A stretch of 64,000 nt of DNA from Armillaria gallica (taxonomy: Eukaryota > Basidiomycota > Agaricomycetes > Agaricales > Physalacriaceae). This document shows, in pieces, positions 23,701-33,310 of this stretch; within the stretch, counting starts at the first letter, position 1; each line of letters begins with the position of its first letter. A program made the position numbers and the translations under genes. The stretch is taken from NCBI GenBank assembly GCA_037576215.1, contig JBANDB010000007.1, positions 3,937,001-4,001,000 of the forward strand, in the 5' to 3' direction. The notes beneath the pieces were generated by a model that searched no databases, had not been told where the DNA came from, and saw only the letters and a program-made list of their open reading frames with translations.

Positions 23701-24581
23701 TTGTATGGTCTATGCTCGGGGAGTTTCTCGGAGAGCGAGTCACTGAAAACATCAGCAAAGTCGTGATATTCTGCTGGTATGTCTGTCATATCCGGTGGGG
23801 CCGCAGAACTGGCCATTCCGCTGATGCTAGGTGCAGAAGGTTGGAGGGTGTATTGTTGAGCTCCATCTTCAGCACATGCTCGAACAAAAGCGGCCGCGGA
23901 GATGATAGATATCTTGGGGATAACCGATGCAGAAAAGGAAGGGATGGTAGGGTAGGAATAGATGGGTTCGTATGGCGGCGGAGTCCGTCGGGATCTCGGA
24001 GTTGGCTGGGAAGCCGGGGTTGGAATGGGATTAGGAGTTGGACGAGGAATGTCCGCGCGGTTAGATGCAGTTGCATCGGAGACCGTGGAAGCGCTTGCAG
24101 GGGAAGAGACACCTGGTAATGGTGAACGGAAAGTGATACTGTGCTTTGCCCAGTCAATCAACGGATTGCAGCGGGAGAGCCAGTTGTATCCCAGAACAAT
24201 GTTACAGGATGAATCTAGACGAGTGACATAGAAGTCAATAGAGATGATGTTTCCGGAAGGGAAACGCACTGGAAGGGTAATGGAATGAGAAATGTGAGAT
24301 CCGGCGGAGCCGTCAAGAAGCCGAAGTTGAACAGGAGGGATAGGTCTGGTAGGAAGGTTGTGATCCTCAACGTATTTAGAGTCGACGAAACAGTGGCTAG
24401 AACCGGAGTCAACCAAGGCAAGAAAACAAAGGATAGTAATGATTGGAGAGTCATCGGACTCCGTACCGGAGCCGACTTCAGAAGAGAGTGATACGGTTAG
24501 TGCATGGTTGGAAAGAGCGGCGGCGTTGAGGGTGACAACCTCCGATGTGCGATTACAGTCAACGCAACCCTGATCTCGCAC
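20760..24581 (-). CDS. pol: Gypsy Pol polyprotein (PR-RT-RH-IN-chromodomain)
   Basis: The frame is open for 1273 codons counted from a GTG at 24581, and stays open upstream into the end of gag, so it is probably made as a Gag-Pol fusion and has no start of its own. Domains by residue: aspartic protease DSGSS at 58-62; reverse transcriptase about 340-510 with YLDD at 457-460; RNase H about 600-720 starting at TDAS; integrase zinc finger with His 842/847 and Cys 877/880; integrase catalytic D910, D970 and E1006; GPF module at 1141; chromodomain about 1199-1258 (YRIQWLGYEGTDEEFAWLP). All catalytic residues seen are present and there is no break. The chromodomain places it in the chromovirus branch and suggests targeting to particular chromatin. 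Confidence 0.95.
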   Translation of the reverse strand: MRDQGCVDCNRTSEVVTLNAAALSNHALTVSLSSEVGSGTESDDSPIITILCFLALVDSGSSHCFVDSKYVEDHNLPTRPIPPVQLRLLDGSAGSHISHSITLPVRFPSGNIISIDFYVTRLDSSCNIVLGYNWLSRCNPLIDWAKHSITFRSPLPGVSSPASASTVSDATASNRADIPRPTPNPIPTPASQPTPRSRRTPPPYEPIYSYPTIPSFSASVIPKISIISAAAFVRACAEDGAQQYTLQPSAPSISGMASSAAPPDMTDIPAEYHDFADVFSDSLSEKLPEHRPYNLKINIEEGTSPPLGPIYSLSESELKALCEFIDDNLRSGFITPSRSPHGAPVLFVKKKTGELRLCVDFRGLNKISKKDRYPLPLISDLLDSARSARIYTKLDLRHAYHLVRIAEGDEWKTAFRTRYGSFEWRVMPFGLTNAPTAFQRFVNDIFADMLDVSVVVYLDDILIYSNDPAEHRQHVREVLRRLRANGLYCKGSKCEFHRDSVEYLGYILSPEGLRMSEDKVKAILDWPVPRKVKDIQSFLSFANFYRRFIHEYSDIVIPLTHLTRKGTPWKFDDKCMAAFNELKQAFTHAPILTHWVPDRQLVVETDASNYAIAAILSIYLDDGEIHPIAFLSRSLHNAELNYDTHDKELLAIFEAFKYWRHYLEGSAEPIDVVTDHKNLEYFSTTKILTRRQVRWSEYLSQFNLVIRFRPGKLGGKPDALTRRWDVYPKEGDSQYAAVNPHNFHPVFTQEQLSASLRATFLEGPTLRASAIMDIDKLHLDIKQAQSSDSAASDGFRQAQSSTPTSPSQWSVDESDILCLDNRIYVPDSEDLRLRVLQNNHDHILAGHFGQNRTLELVRRNYTWPQMREYVCHYVKSCTVCSRNKTPRHRPYGLLKPLPVPDRPWDSISMDFIEQLPDSNGFTAILVVIDRASKQAIFIPTHDTINSEELARLFVIHVFSKHGVPNHITSDRGSEFVSQFTRALAKALDMELHFTSGYHLEADGQTERANQTLEQYIRIYCSYQQDNWDLLLPIAEFAYNNAPNASTGISSFFANKGYHPNITVHPERDIASARARDFVVNLDELHQFLRDEITQAQSRYKIQADKRRNPAPPFKVGDKVYLSSKHIKTTHPTAKFAEKFLGPFEIIAQPGSHSFTLKLPSDLRAIHPVFHVSQLEPVEENTIPNRTQPPPPPVEVDGEEQYEIAQILDSKIDRRFRCPLLYRIQWLGYEGTDEEFAWLPATEFSADEFIDDFHRRYPDKPGPLAKVTIRKSTL

Positions 24582-24604
24582 GGAGGATACAGGGCTGCCT
24601 TCTA

Positions 24605-24611
24605 GTTTTCC
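24605..24611 (-). promoter_or_regulatory. Candidate -1 frameshift site between gag and pol
   Basis: On the minus strand GGAAAAC directly precedes the gag TAG. Gag reads GAA AAC TAG; shifting back one base reads GGA AAA CTA GAA and enters the open pol frame. The A-site slip AAC to AAA is well matched; the P-site is not a perfect repeat, so the heptamer is non-canonical. No downstream pseudoknot was checked. Confidence 0.45.
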
Positions 24612-25589
24612 GACTCCGTCGGAGCCGGATCCTCAGAAGCAGGAGCGGGTTCTTCAACTTCCGCAGCACGGCCCTTAGCGGAGGCCGCAGCTTTGCGTTT
24701 GTTGCAGTCCTCGGTCTTGTGCTTGCTTCCACAGAACATACAGAGATTGTTCTTTCGGCGGTGGTCCTTTTCTTCTTGAGTAAGACGGCCGTCTTTACCT
24801 AGCTTATCAGCATAGGGCTTGGGGTTGGAAGTGGATCCCGAGGAGTTGGAATCGGAAGACTTCGGAGTCGATCCGGAAGCCGAGGAGCTTGCGTTGGAAT
24901 TGGAACCCTTAGGTTTAGGGTTGTTGGAATATGAACCGGAGGACTTGTTCTCCTGGTTTTCACGGGATATCTCGGTCCTCCGAGTCCAGTAGCGAGCGTC
25001 GAGTTCTTGGGCTAGGAAGCGCATGTCACGGAGACTGTTAGGCTTCCCGTGGTGAGCCATATCGTCCTTGATGCATGTGCAAAGTCCGCGGTAGAAAGCA
25101 TGGCAGAGGGAATTGTCGCCGTAACCAACTTGGGATGTGTATTGGTTGAACTGAACCATATACTTCATGATTCGGTCTCTGTCGCGCATCCGGAGATGTT
25201 CCAGGGCATCCTCAGCATCTCCGATGGCATCGAAAGGGCCAAAATTTGTTCAGAGTTCGTCAAGGAAGGCGGCATAAGAGTATTGCCATGCTGGCGGATT
25301 CAGCGGATTGGGACGGAGGATGTCTGGTTCAAACCAGTCAAGAGTGGTGCCGGAAAGAAAGGAGATGGCATAGTTGACTTTACTGGCATCCGCCGCAAAA
25401 GCAGTGGGTCTGTCATTAAAGTTCAACTGAAGGGAGACAATGAAAGCCTTAAGCTTCCGCGGGTCGGAGCCATCAAATGTATCAGGTTCTTTGACCTTGG
25501 TACGGATGTTGTTGGGTCGAGGATTGTTTAGCGAAGTGGAAACCCCGCGCAACAGGTTCATGAATTCTCATAAGAATTCTTGCTCGTTG

Positions 25590-25735
25590 GGAGTATTGTT
25601 GTCGGGCCCGCCCGGTCCTCCTGGTCCATTGGGACCTCCCGGACCTCCGGGACCGCCAGGACCACCAGGGCCACCTGGTCCTCCTGGTCCATTGGGGCCG
25701 CCGGGGCCTCCGGGTCCATTCGGGCTACCTGGTTG
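25590..25735 (-). repeat. Gly-Pro collagen-like repeat within gag
   Basis: About 13 near-tandem GGP/NGP triplets are encoded, with repeating nine-base units such as GGTCCTCCT on the plus strand. Such a run in the N-terminal half of Gag is probably a disordered linker that varies in length between copies. Confidence 0.75.
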
Positions 25736-26197
25736 GGAGTCGGATCCATCGTCACCCTGGTTGTGTCGGTTCGAAGGATGAGTGGGGGTATCGGTTTCGC
25801 CTCCAGAATCATCGGATCCCGTGGCATCCGTTTGTTCCCCATTGGAGGTGGGTTGAGGTGCTGGGGTGTGTGGATCTGGATTCTCCCGGTATCCGTCGAA
25901 TATGCCTGTCCTTCGGTGACGTAGAAGGTCGTCGGGTGGCAGAGTACTGAAAGGGTTAGGAGAACCGTAGTTGTCGGATTGACGAGCGGTAAAATTGGAG
26001 TGGCTGTAGGTTTCCCTACGGGATGGTTGTCCTCCGACGGAGGCCGATCCAAAAAGTTCCGGATTTTCCTTGGATGCAGATGCTGGTATGTCTTCCATGG
26101 AAAAGATTGGTGTTTTTTGTTTCGGGCCTTCGCCTGTCTCTGGAGGGTAAGTGTATGTGGTTGTCATGATTTAGAAAAAATTCGACCCAAGGGGTTG

Positions 26198-26208
26198 AGT
26201 TCAAATAT
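26198..26208 (-). promoter_or_regulatory. Primer-binding region, self-complementary to the 5' end of the transcript
   Basis: Two bases inside the 5' LTR boundary, the minus strand reads ATATTTGAACT. There is no TGG start typical of pairing to a tRNA 3' end. It can pair with AGTTCGAATAT within the LTR (26470-26460) over 11 positions with one G-U pair. That segment lies about 30 bp downstream of the TATA tract, where the RNA should begin. This is the arrangement known for self-primed Tf1-type elements. Confidence 0.6.
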
Positions 26209-26459
26209 ACTGTTAGGGACGTGCCAAATAGACAAGGATAACTCGCACGAGCGGAGGACCGCGGAGTGCGTGGGCTTTGGCGAAGCTATTAGCAACGTCA
26301 CCCTTGAGCCGAAGCCCTAAGATTGGATTGCGGAACGGAGTCCGCGGAGAGCGAAGGTTTGGATAGAGAGTAAGGATAGTCCAACGGAGCGGAGGCCGCA
26401 GACTTGGAGAGCAATGGATTAGACTTGGAGTCAGAGAGAGATTTGGCTAAACCAAGTTG

Positions 26460-26470
26460 ATATTCGAACT
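26460..26470 (-). promoter_or_regulatory. Predicted transcript 5' segment that pairs with the primer-binding region
   Basis: The minus strand reads AGTTCGAATAT, complementary to 26198-26208. Its position about 30 bp after the TATA tract fits the expected transcription start. The same segment is present in the other LTR. Confidence 0.5.
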
Positions 26471-26494
26471 GAGTATCTACAAGTGATTCTACAG

Positions 26495-26503
26495 TATATA
26501 TAT
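26495..26503 (-). promoter_or_regulatory. TATA-like element of the gypsy LTR
   Basis: TATATATAT in the 5' LTR is the only clear TATA motif and lies 25-35 bp upstream of the proposed RNA start. Confidence 0.5.
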
Positions 26504-26737
26504 GACTAGGTAGTCCGAGTCCGAGTCCGATGGACTCCGACGGAGTTCTGTTCGCTACCGGATTCGGGTTCTAGATTTAATATGTGAAATAGTAAAATGA
26601 AATGGAAATGAAATATTAAATGGAGTAAGTAAATGGTAAGCGGCCGGGGGCCACGGAGGTCCGATGGTGTGATTTGTTGAGGTGAAGTTTCTGCGTGAAG
26701 TCAGTGTGAAGCGGAGGTCCACGGCATGCACGTAACA

Positions 26738-26742
26738 AGGAC
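26738..26742. other. Target-site duplication, right (aggac)
   Basis: Exact copy of the five bases at 18071-18075. Confidence 0.95.
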
Positions 26743-27260
26743 CAGTATCATCACCAATTTTTGTAGTTCCACGTTTTCTCTCACCATTCCACCCTCAGCA
26801 TCTCATTCTATGTTTGCCACATACAGTCCCCACTCCATTTTCTCATCGTCTTGCTCACTCCTAGACTATTGCTGACTGTTTAGACTATCTTCCATCATTC
26901 ACCCCACTCAGATTACCGTCCAGTGACATTTTCTAGTCTCATTGCATGTTTTCTCATACACATTCATGATATTCATATCATACCCATTTTCGTTTCCTCT
27001 CATTTCAAAAGATCTCTACTGGCTTGAAGCCATAGTATCTAGTACTTGACTACCGAGCAGTACTACTTCACAGACTTAAAGTTGCAATGTATACTTGCAT
27101 ATAGAGGAATTGATTTACTGTACAGAGATGCCCTGAACCACTCACACACATGATCACCTTGATTGCCATGCCACTATGTTAATTAACCAATCTCATTCTG
27201 AGTTGGTGTTGCCATTGCTATGGAAGTCTTAGGCCCATCATCACTAGGGCACAGCTACAC
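26743..27260 (-). repeat. Old interspersed repeat, copy 2, right part
   Basis: The reverse complement of 27010-27250 aligns with copy 1 at 3500-3720, for example CATAGCAATGGCAACACC and GTGAAGTAGTACT. It shows that the gypsy element split a pre-existing repeat. DNA from 27260 to 27640 has no recognised feature. Confidence 0.55.
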
Positions 27261-28225
27261 TTCTATTGCTGCTCACCAGTGGCACATGCTTGTGCACTCA
27301 TTGTGAGTGCTAAAATTTTATTTTGGGCTAGATTTTATTGGTTCTATTTTCTAGTGCTTTTTTGTGTGCTTTTTTCAGGGCATTAGGAGATAATATATTT
27401 GTATCATTTGGGTGCCCTCCTGACCATTGGGGGAGCAGGATATGGTTATTTTTAGAATATTTTTTCACGCCACTTTTTTTTCACTGGTCTTGATAGCAGC
27501 TACTATTCCCAGCATTTTTTTGTGATTTTTACTTTTTTGAAAATTGGGGTGGGGGGCAGGGGATAGGCACGCACTCATCCATTTTGGAAAATTGTATCTG
27601 TGAACATGCATGCAAGCCCCACAGAGTCAAGGACCCTAGAGTCCCCATCAGTATTATCAGACTTGGTCAATGGTCATTGGTGTCTGATGACTTCCTAGTG
27701 ATGCGCCATCATCTATGAAAATCTTGACAACTTCAGGAACTCAGGCTTGCCAGTGCTCATGCTCCATTTCAGTGAGCTGGTTGAGGTTTTTGCTGAAATC
27801 CTAAAGTTCACCCTTGTTTCAGAAAATCTGAATTCAGCTCTCCTTTCGCAGACTAAACAATGATCTACATAGGAAGAATAGTTGTTGTTACAGAGTTATT
27901 AGAATGAACCAATGTTTCAGTGTTGTGTCTTGCAGCTTCCACAAACCCATGTTTCTCCATTTTATCTGTTATTCAGGAGTTTCTTGCTTCCCAGTTTTCT
28001 CTCTTCTGCTCTTCATCAATGGCCTTGGCAAGGTGTCTGCAAACAGTTTACCTTCACTGGAAGTGGGAGCCTGCATACTTGGTTCAAAGAGGGCCTGTAA
28101 TCCACAAGAGAGTGTGAACAATGAGACTCCATAAGTTTACTATGGCAGATAAATGAATCGAACTAGAATTGATATTGAAAAAACTCATGGTCCAAGGATT
28201 GAATCAGGAAGGAAGTGATCCATCT

Positions 28226-28360
28226 AAGCAAAAGGTTTTGCAACACACACCCTCCCATCCTTGAGAGAGTGCATGCTCTGATCTCTCTGGCTGGGAGTTG
28301 AACCCATCCTTCGCAGGCCACACTTCACTGATATGCCAACAGAGAGCTGTGTATATGCAG
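28226..28360 (-). repeat. tRNA-like SINE module a, block 1
   Basis: The minus strand has CTCTCTG, then TTGGCATATCAGTG (A-box-like), GGGTTCAACTCCC (B-box-like), then CAGAGAG. The two outer heptamers pair as a 7-bp acceptor-like stem, the most tRNA-like of the nine modules. Confidence 0.6.
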
Positions 28361-28677
28361 TGTTGCTGGTCCCACATAGCAGTCATGATTCGTTTATGTA
28401 AATGGATCCATGACTGCAAAGTACATGCTGCTTTGGAATTTTGTAACGTAGATTTTGAAGCAATAACCTGAAGCCACAGCCACTTTCATTTGTAGAAGGT
28501 GCCATATATTGTTAGAGAATGGAAAATATTTGCATCACATGAGAAATCAAAAAGTGTGAGGCCTATGATAGAAGCAAGCCATGAGGTTCAGAAAGAAGCA
28601 CTGAGTATGAGGGCTTGCCTGAAATTATGAGAGTAGTCAGTGGCGCCAAAACCAGAACAGAGGGAGGTTGTCCAGCA

Positions 28678-28830
28678 TAACCATAAAGCTTCACAACATA
28701 TGCCCTCCTATATAGAGGAGGGCATATGTTGCGATCTCTCTCACAGGGAATTAAAACTAATGATGAGAAGCAACAAGACTGCTTCTCTAATATACCATCA
28801 GAGAGCTAACAGGTGTCCTTCAATAGACTA
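28678..28830 (-). repeat. tRNA-like SINE module b, block 1
   Basis: Decayed module: the B-box position reads TTAGTTTTAATTCCC on the minus strand. It is preceded on the plus strand by the hairpin GCCCTCCTATATAGAGGAGGGC. Confidence 0.45.
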
Positions 28831-29204
28831 TTTCACAGCTGACCCACAATGTAAGTCAGACATCATTGAAAATGGGAGAGTGGAGCAGAAATAGAGACTG
28901 GAACCATGGAAGTTTGCAATTCAGAAGAGGATTAGAGTGATAGAAGAATGAGACTCACTGAATGGAAAAAATAGGGTGTATCAAGCTAGCTGAACATGAA
29001 ACAAAAAGATAAAACATACTCACCCAGAGCTATGCATCAATACCTCTTGAGAAAAGTAAATGTGTGAGACCCAAGCCCATTCCGCCTGAGGCAAGAATTG
29101 GTGATAGAGATTTGTCATGTTGATGTTGAGGGGATAGAAGAGTAAATAGACTTTAAAATGGGATGTTGAGCCAAGATCAGAATAGAAAATGATTTGCCCT
29201 AGAC

Positions 29205-29350
29205 AAACAATGCACAACATGTGCCCTCCCTTAAGAAGGGAGGATGCATGCTGCGATCCCTCTTGCTGGGAGTTAAACCTAGCTCACAGAGCAAATGATA
29301 CATATCACGGATATGCCAATAGAGAGCTGACAGGATGAGGCTTCGCTGGT
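29205..29350 (-). repeat. tRNA-like SINE module c, block 1
   Basis: It contains the shared core GATATGCCAATAGAGAGCTG on the plus strand and a B-box-like AGGTTTAACTCCC on the minus strand. A hairpin CCCTCCCTTAAGAAGGGAGG lies at its 3' side. Confidence 0.55.
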
Positions 29351-31284
29351 GGTAAGATGCCATTGTTTATGTGAATGAGCAAGCTCATGTATGCTGTGCC
29401 CCATCCCCAGGGTGTGCAATTGAGTCAATGTGGAAGAGTGATGGAGTGGAAACAGTCGCTAAAAAGATAGTCTACAATGGTGGCCCACCCCAACAGCGAG
29501 GGTTCACTGATATAGTGAGGAGAATCTGTGAAGAGAATGTGGATGTAGCAGTGTCAAACATTAGCTGGGGACATCATTGATGCCAACTGGTAGTCTTGCA
29601 CAGCCAGGTGGAGACAGGGACAGAGAGTGATGTGACATTGCGAAGCATATACAGAAGAACATGGCGACAAGGAATAATGGCAATCTGTGGTGTCCGAAGC
29701 TTGGTGAAGCTTTTATGGAATGCACAATATAGTCTCAGGAGAGAGCTAGACAACACTTGATCAGGTCTGGGAAGAGTGACTCTGATAGAGGTGGCATTGA
29801 AGTAGGTGCCTGTTCTTTCATTCCATGCATGCCAGTCACCGCTAGTGGATCCAACTGTGATGTAGCACTGAGTCTTCTGGCTCCTCCTCCTCCTCCTCCT
29901 GCCATTTAAATACTGCATGCAGATCCATGAGTGGGTAAATTTTTTGAGGAGATTGGGGGCAAGATTGTGGTTTGTTTATGGAAGGGAGAGATAGCCATGG
30001 ATGTGTAGTTGCCGGTAGAGTGTCAGTGATCTCCCAGGAGGCCTATATGAGCAGCTAGTTGATGTGATTGTCTGATCGCAGGAAACTGAGTTTGCATCCA
30101 CGCATCAATCAAACGAGGATAAAAGCATGACAGACTCAACACACTGTACAAAGTTGGTTTGAGATATTGCTTGAAGCAACCATGGAGAAAGTGTGCACGT
30201 CTAGATATCTAAGCCACAAGTATCAATAGCACAGAATAAGGGGAGTGTTGAGAAGGCTGAGTAGTGAAACATTCAGAGGTTGCTAGTGGTGGTCGTAGGT
30301 ATGCAATACTGGTGTATGGTCCAAAGTCCAAAGTCCAAATGTCAACCGTAAACAGGCATTGCCATCGACCTCCTTGATGTGCTGTGGTCCCTCTCTGGAA
30401 TATGATTTACTTGGAGCCTTCAAAAAGCCTCCCTGATTCTATTAACACATAGAAGAGCAACTCAGACAGCAAGACTGTTGGCTCTCTCTCTGGGGACAAC
30501 CTGTCGCTGTCATCAGCCACCATCTGGGAGTGCAGACTTGGTTTAGCACACAGCCTAATCGCTAGTGCTCCACAGTTACCAAGTTCATCTTTGGTTTCAA
30601 CAGGCCATTTAGAGAGCGAATGCCAGCCACTAAGTGATGTTGCATGTAGATGGCTCTTGGTGTGGCAGCAGCACTACAGAGGTGCCTATATGCAGCAGGA
30701 GAGTACAGTTCATGCTCTGAATAATTGAGCGTTGTCAGTTCAAAGTCCCTTTGTAGTGTGTACCCCATTCTCTTAAAGCACCCTCCCTGTTTGATTTGTA
30801 GATTCAGATGCACAGATGTACCTTTTATGTGCTGCTGGAGACACATATGATGTTTTCAACCAAATAGGCCTTTCAAAGTTCAAGAAATGTCCTACCACTG
30901 GTTAGCCTTAGTATGTGTCAGTATGCTCTACTATTACTTGGTTATTCACTGACAGCTCCTTAAGGTTTCCACGAAGTCTATCAAAATCAGCAAGCATCCC
31001 GCTTGGCTCATAATTTAGACAAGTCACTCTGGACCTGGTTCAAGGCTGCAGTGCCGGTGTGAGGCCATCAAGTTACCACTACATCTCCTTGCTGACCTTG
31101 AAGCTGTGGTACCATGCCTCCAAGCCTGCAGAAGTTTGCTCCTGAACTCAGATGAGCTTATGAGCTCTAAATCTCCCAATCATTGCTTATTGATGTTGTG
31201 CACCTAGGTTTTGCAGTGTTTTTCTGTTGACTGGCTAAAACCTTCCCTCTATGCTAGAGTGCGAATCCTGGATATATGGGACGA

Positions 31285-31840
31285 CAATGGATCTTCCTCG
31301 ACAACCTGAACCACAGTGATGTCTGCATTACAGTCATCCCTGTTCACCTTCGCATCTCGAAACTTCTCCAACACTGTGATAATCACCCATGTCACTTCCC
31401 TCCAATGTTGATATTTGTGTTGCCTTATTCCTTGTGAGCTTGAGGAATCTTTCATGAGTGCTCTCAACCTTGTTTATCAAGTTATGGCACTTTTCTGTCC
31501 CTCCTTTGCCATCCTCCAGTTTGCTTTGGTACCTTGCAGCATAAAACAGGAGCTGTGTCAGCTTTGACTGATGACGCTGTCGGTTTATCGCCAGACTTTG
31601 GGACCCATCCAAATCATGATACTCAGAGCTGGATTGGTTTTCTCTTGGCGCATAAAAAGCAGGGCATTGAGCTTACAAGAGATGGAAGTTGTTTGGATGG
31701 TAGTTGTAATTCGTGACTCAAAAACTATGCGCTCTGGTTTGAGAAGGCAACATGACTCAATATATCTTTGTAGACTATCAGGTGAAGCGACCAGTACACT
31801 TGCATCCAGGTATGATAGTTTGTTGATTCTCATTTGCAAA
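31285..31840 (-). pseudogene. Remnant of an unknown minus-strand gene, block 1
   Basis: I do not recognise the protein. Peptides kept in the same frame here and in block 3 include KFRDAKVNRDDCNADI (block 3: KFRDAKANRDDCSADI), CKLN..LL..QEKTNPALSI, and SPDSLQRYIE (block 3: SPDSPQRYTE). Many differences between the copies are at third codon positions, which suggests the ancestor was a translated multi-exon gene. Frames are linked only by assuming introns or frameshifts. The boundaries given are approximate. Confidence 0.4.
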
Positions 31841-32699
31841 TGAGCTTACACATTTTCTTGCTACTAGATGTTCTGCATTCATATCATGTAGTATTTGATA
31901 ACAAGTTCAATGAATAATATACCATCCTTCAAGGAACAGATCTGTCCATGGTTTACTGAAGATGTAAGGCCAGCTCAGAGCAAATCTTGATGAATACTGT
32001 GTTGTTTCTTATGAGCATTCTTAACGTTTCTCACTCAATGACATTGTTTCATAGTGCTTGTAGTGCATGAGTAGTGCTCAAAAACAATGTGTTATGAAGT
32101 AACCGCTGCACCGTTCAAGACATGTCATAGATTCACAAGAATAGAGTCATTTTGGCCTCCCAAGTTATATCCATGATGGGTAAACAGATTCCTTACATTT
32201 TTGTCTTCTCACCTCTTATGTTAGGCCAAGCGCCATCTTGCTGTACCATTATACCACCAAAGCTTGGAATCAGATTGTCAATAGCAAGTAGGACCACAAT
32301 GTACCATTGTACTGCAAGCTCGATGCCAGACTCTGGAGGAGGTAAACTTGTTGGAAGATGTGTCTTCAAAGGTGGTCAATGTAGATATGCAAAGACCAAA
32401 CAACAATAAGTAACAAGAACTCTGACAAGGGCATATCTTCCAATTCAGCCCCTCTGACTAGGATCGAGCCCAGCTATTCCACATAGGTGCTTCCCTTGCA
32501 CACCATTGAAGAGTTAAGAAAGTTATATCAGCTGCCAGGCATTGTTCATCATTTGAGTAAAGCAAGATATGAATAACAAGCATCTGGAACGTGTATACTG
32601 ACAGATAAATAAACCAACTAGATGTGATGTGAAGAAAGAGTAAAGAAATTAAAAGCTTACTATTCAAGGCATTGAATCTGGGAGGACACGAGGCTTTTA

Positions 32700-32850
32700 A
32701 GCAAAAAGTGTCGCAATGCACACCCCCCGTCCTTGGAAGGGTGCATGCTCTGATCTTTCTGGCTGGGAGTTGAGCACAACTATCACAGCCCACACTTTGC
32801 CGATATGCCAATAGGGAGTTGTGTATATCCAGTGCTGCTGGCCCCATATC
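32700..32850 (-). repeat. tRNA-like SINE module a, block 2
   Basis: On the plus strand it has CTGGCTGGGAGTTGAGCAC followed by CGATATGCCAATAGGGAG. The B-box is weakened by a substitution. Confidence 0.5.
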
Positions 32851-33164
32851 GCCATGGTGGTTCATTTAAGTAAATAGATCCATGACTACAAAGTATATGC
32901 TGCCTCAGGAGTCTATAGAGCATATATGTATCTTGAATTCCCACAGCTTAAAGCCACAATCATTTTCAGTTGAAGAAAGCACCGCATATAGTTGGAAGAT
33001 GGAAAATGAACAGAGGCGATCTGCCATATAAGAAATTGACAGGCATGAGTCTGATGATGAAGAGAAACCACAAGGTTCAGAAAGAATGACTGTATAAAGG
33101 CTTGCCCTGGATTACAGGGTAGTCAGTGTTCCCAATGATCAAGACAGAAGAAGCCTGATGCAAA

Positions 33165-33310
33165 AAGTTTCATGACATGTGCATTTCCACATTGAGAAGG
33201 TGTGTGGTGTGATCTCCCCCACAGGGAATTGAACCCAACGACGGGAAGCAATGAGGCTGAAGTTTTCAGATAGGCAATCAGAGAGTTCATGGCTGTCCTA
33301 TCATGTATGC
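33165..33310 (-). repeat. tRNA-like SINE module b, block 2
   Basis: The B-box-like TTGGGTTCAATTCCC is well preserved on the minus strand; the A-box side reads TGATTGCCTATCTG. Confidence 0.5.

Larger units (their letters stand above)
24602..26167 (-). pseudogene. gag: Gypsy Gag, interrupted by two in-frame TGA codons
   Basis: One frame of 522 codons runs from ATG at 26167 to TAG at 24602-24604, broken by TGA at 25570-25568 and at 25252-25250. The frame is unchanged across both stops, and each could come from CGA by one C-to-T change at a CpG. The N-terminal part is disordered with a long Gly/Pro run. The middle ([17 protein letters not shown] to TLDWFEP, continuing through FGPFDAIGDAEDALEHLR) is the retrotransposon Gag core. 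Near the end lies a zinc knuckle, CMFCGSKHKTEDC, with CX2CX3HX4C spacing, one residue shorter than usual. Readthrough or trans-complementation would be needed for particle formation. Confidence 0.85.
18076..26737 (-). mobile_element. Ty3/gypsy chromovirus, complete, minus strand
   Basis: The 8662-bp element is bounded by 527-bp direct LTRs starting TG and ending CA, with a 5-bp target duplication. In element order (right to left) it holds gag with a zinc knuckle, then pol with protease, reverse transcriptase, RNase H, integrase and a C-terminal chromodomain. Between pol and the 3' LTR is a large extra region with an oppositely transcribed gene. The LTRs differ at about 13 positions (roughly 2.5 percent), so the insertion is not very recent. 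It interrupts an older repeat. Pol is intact but gag has two stop codons, so this copy is probably non-autonomous. Codon use and GC content differ from the AT-rich flanks. Confidence 0.95.
26211..26737 (-). repeat. 5' LTR of gypsy element
   Basis: The right-hand LTR spans TGTTAGGG to ACGTAACA and is the upstream LTR for gag-pol. It differs from the other LTR at about 13 sites, mostly transitions. Confidence 0.95.
27640..32000 (+). repeat. Segmental duplication block 1
   Basis: Collinear with block 2 (32450-35650) and block 3 (49580-54800). Shared anchors in order are three tRNA-like modules (near 28240, 28700 and 29230), a GTGTGCAATTGAGTC stretch near 29405, a CTTGCACAGCC stretch near 29590, and coding-like remnants near 31300-31800. 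All three blocks look diverged. It also contains a TTTTCTCTCTTCTGCTC stretch near 27990, shared with block 3 near 50085. Open frames are short and I call no intact gene in it. Confidence 0.7.

Noticed and set aside
22000..24800. Several 70-160 codon plus-strand frames opposite pol and gag
   Set aside because: Shadows of the intact pol and gag frames, with no independent support.
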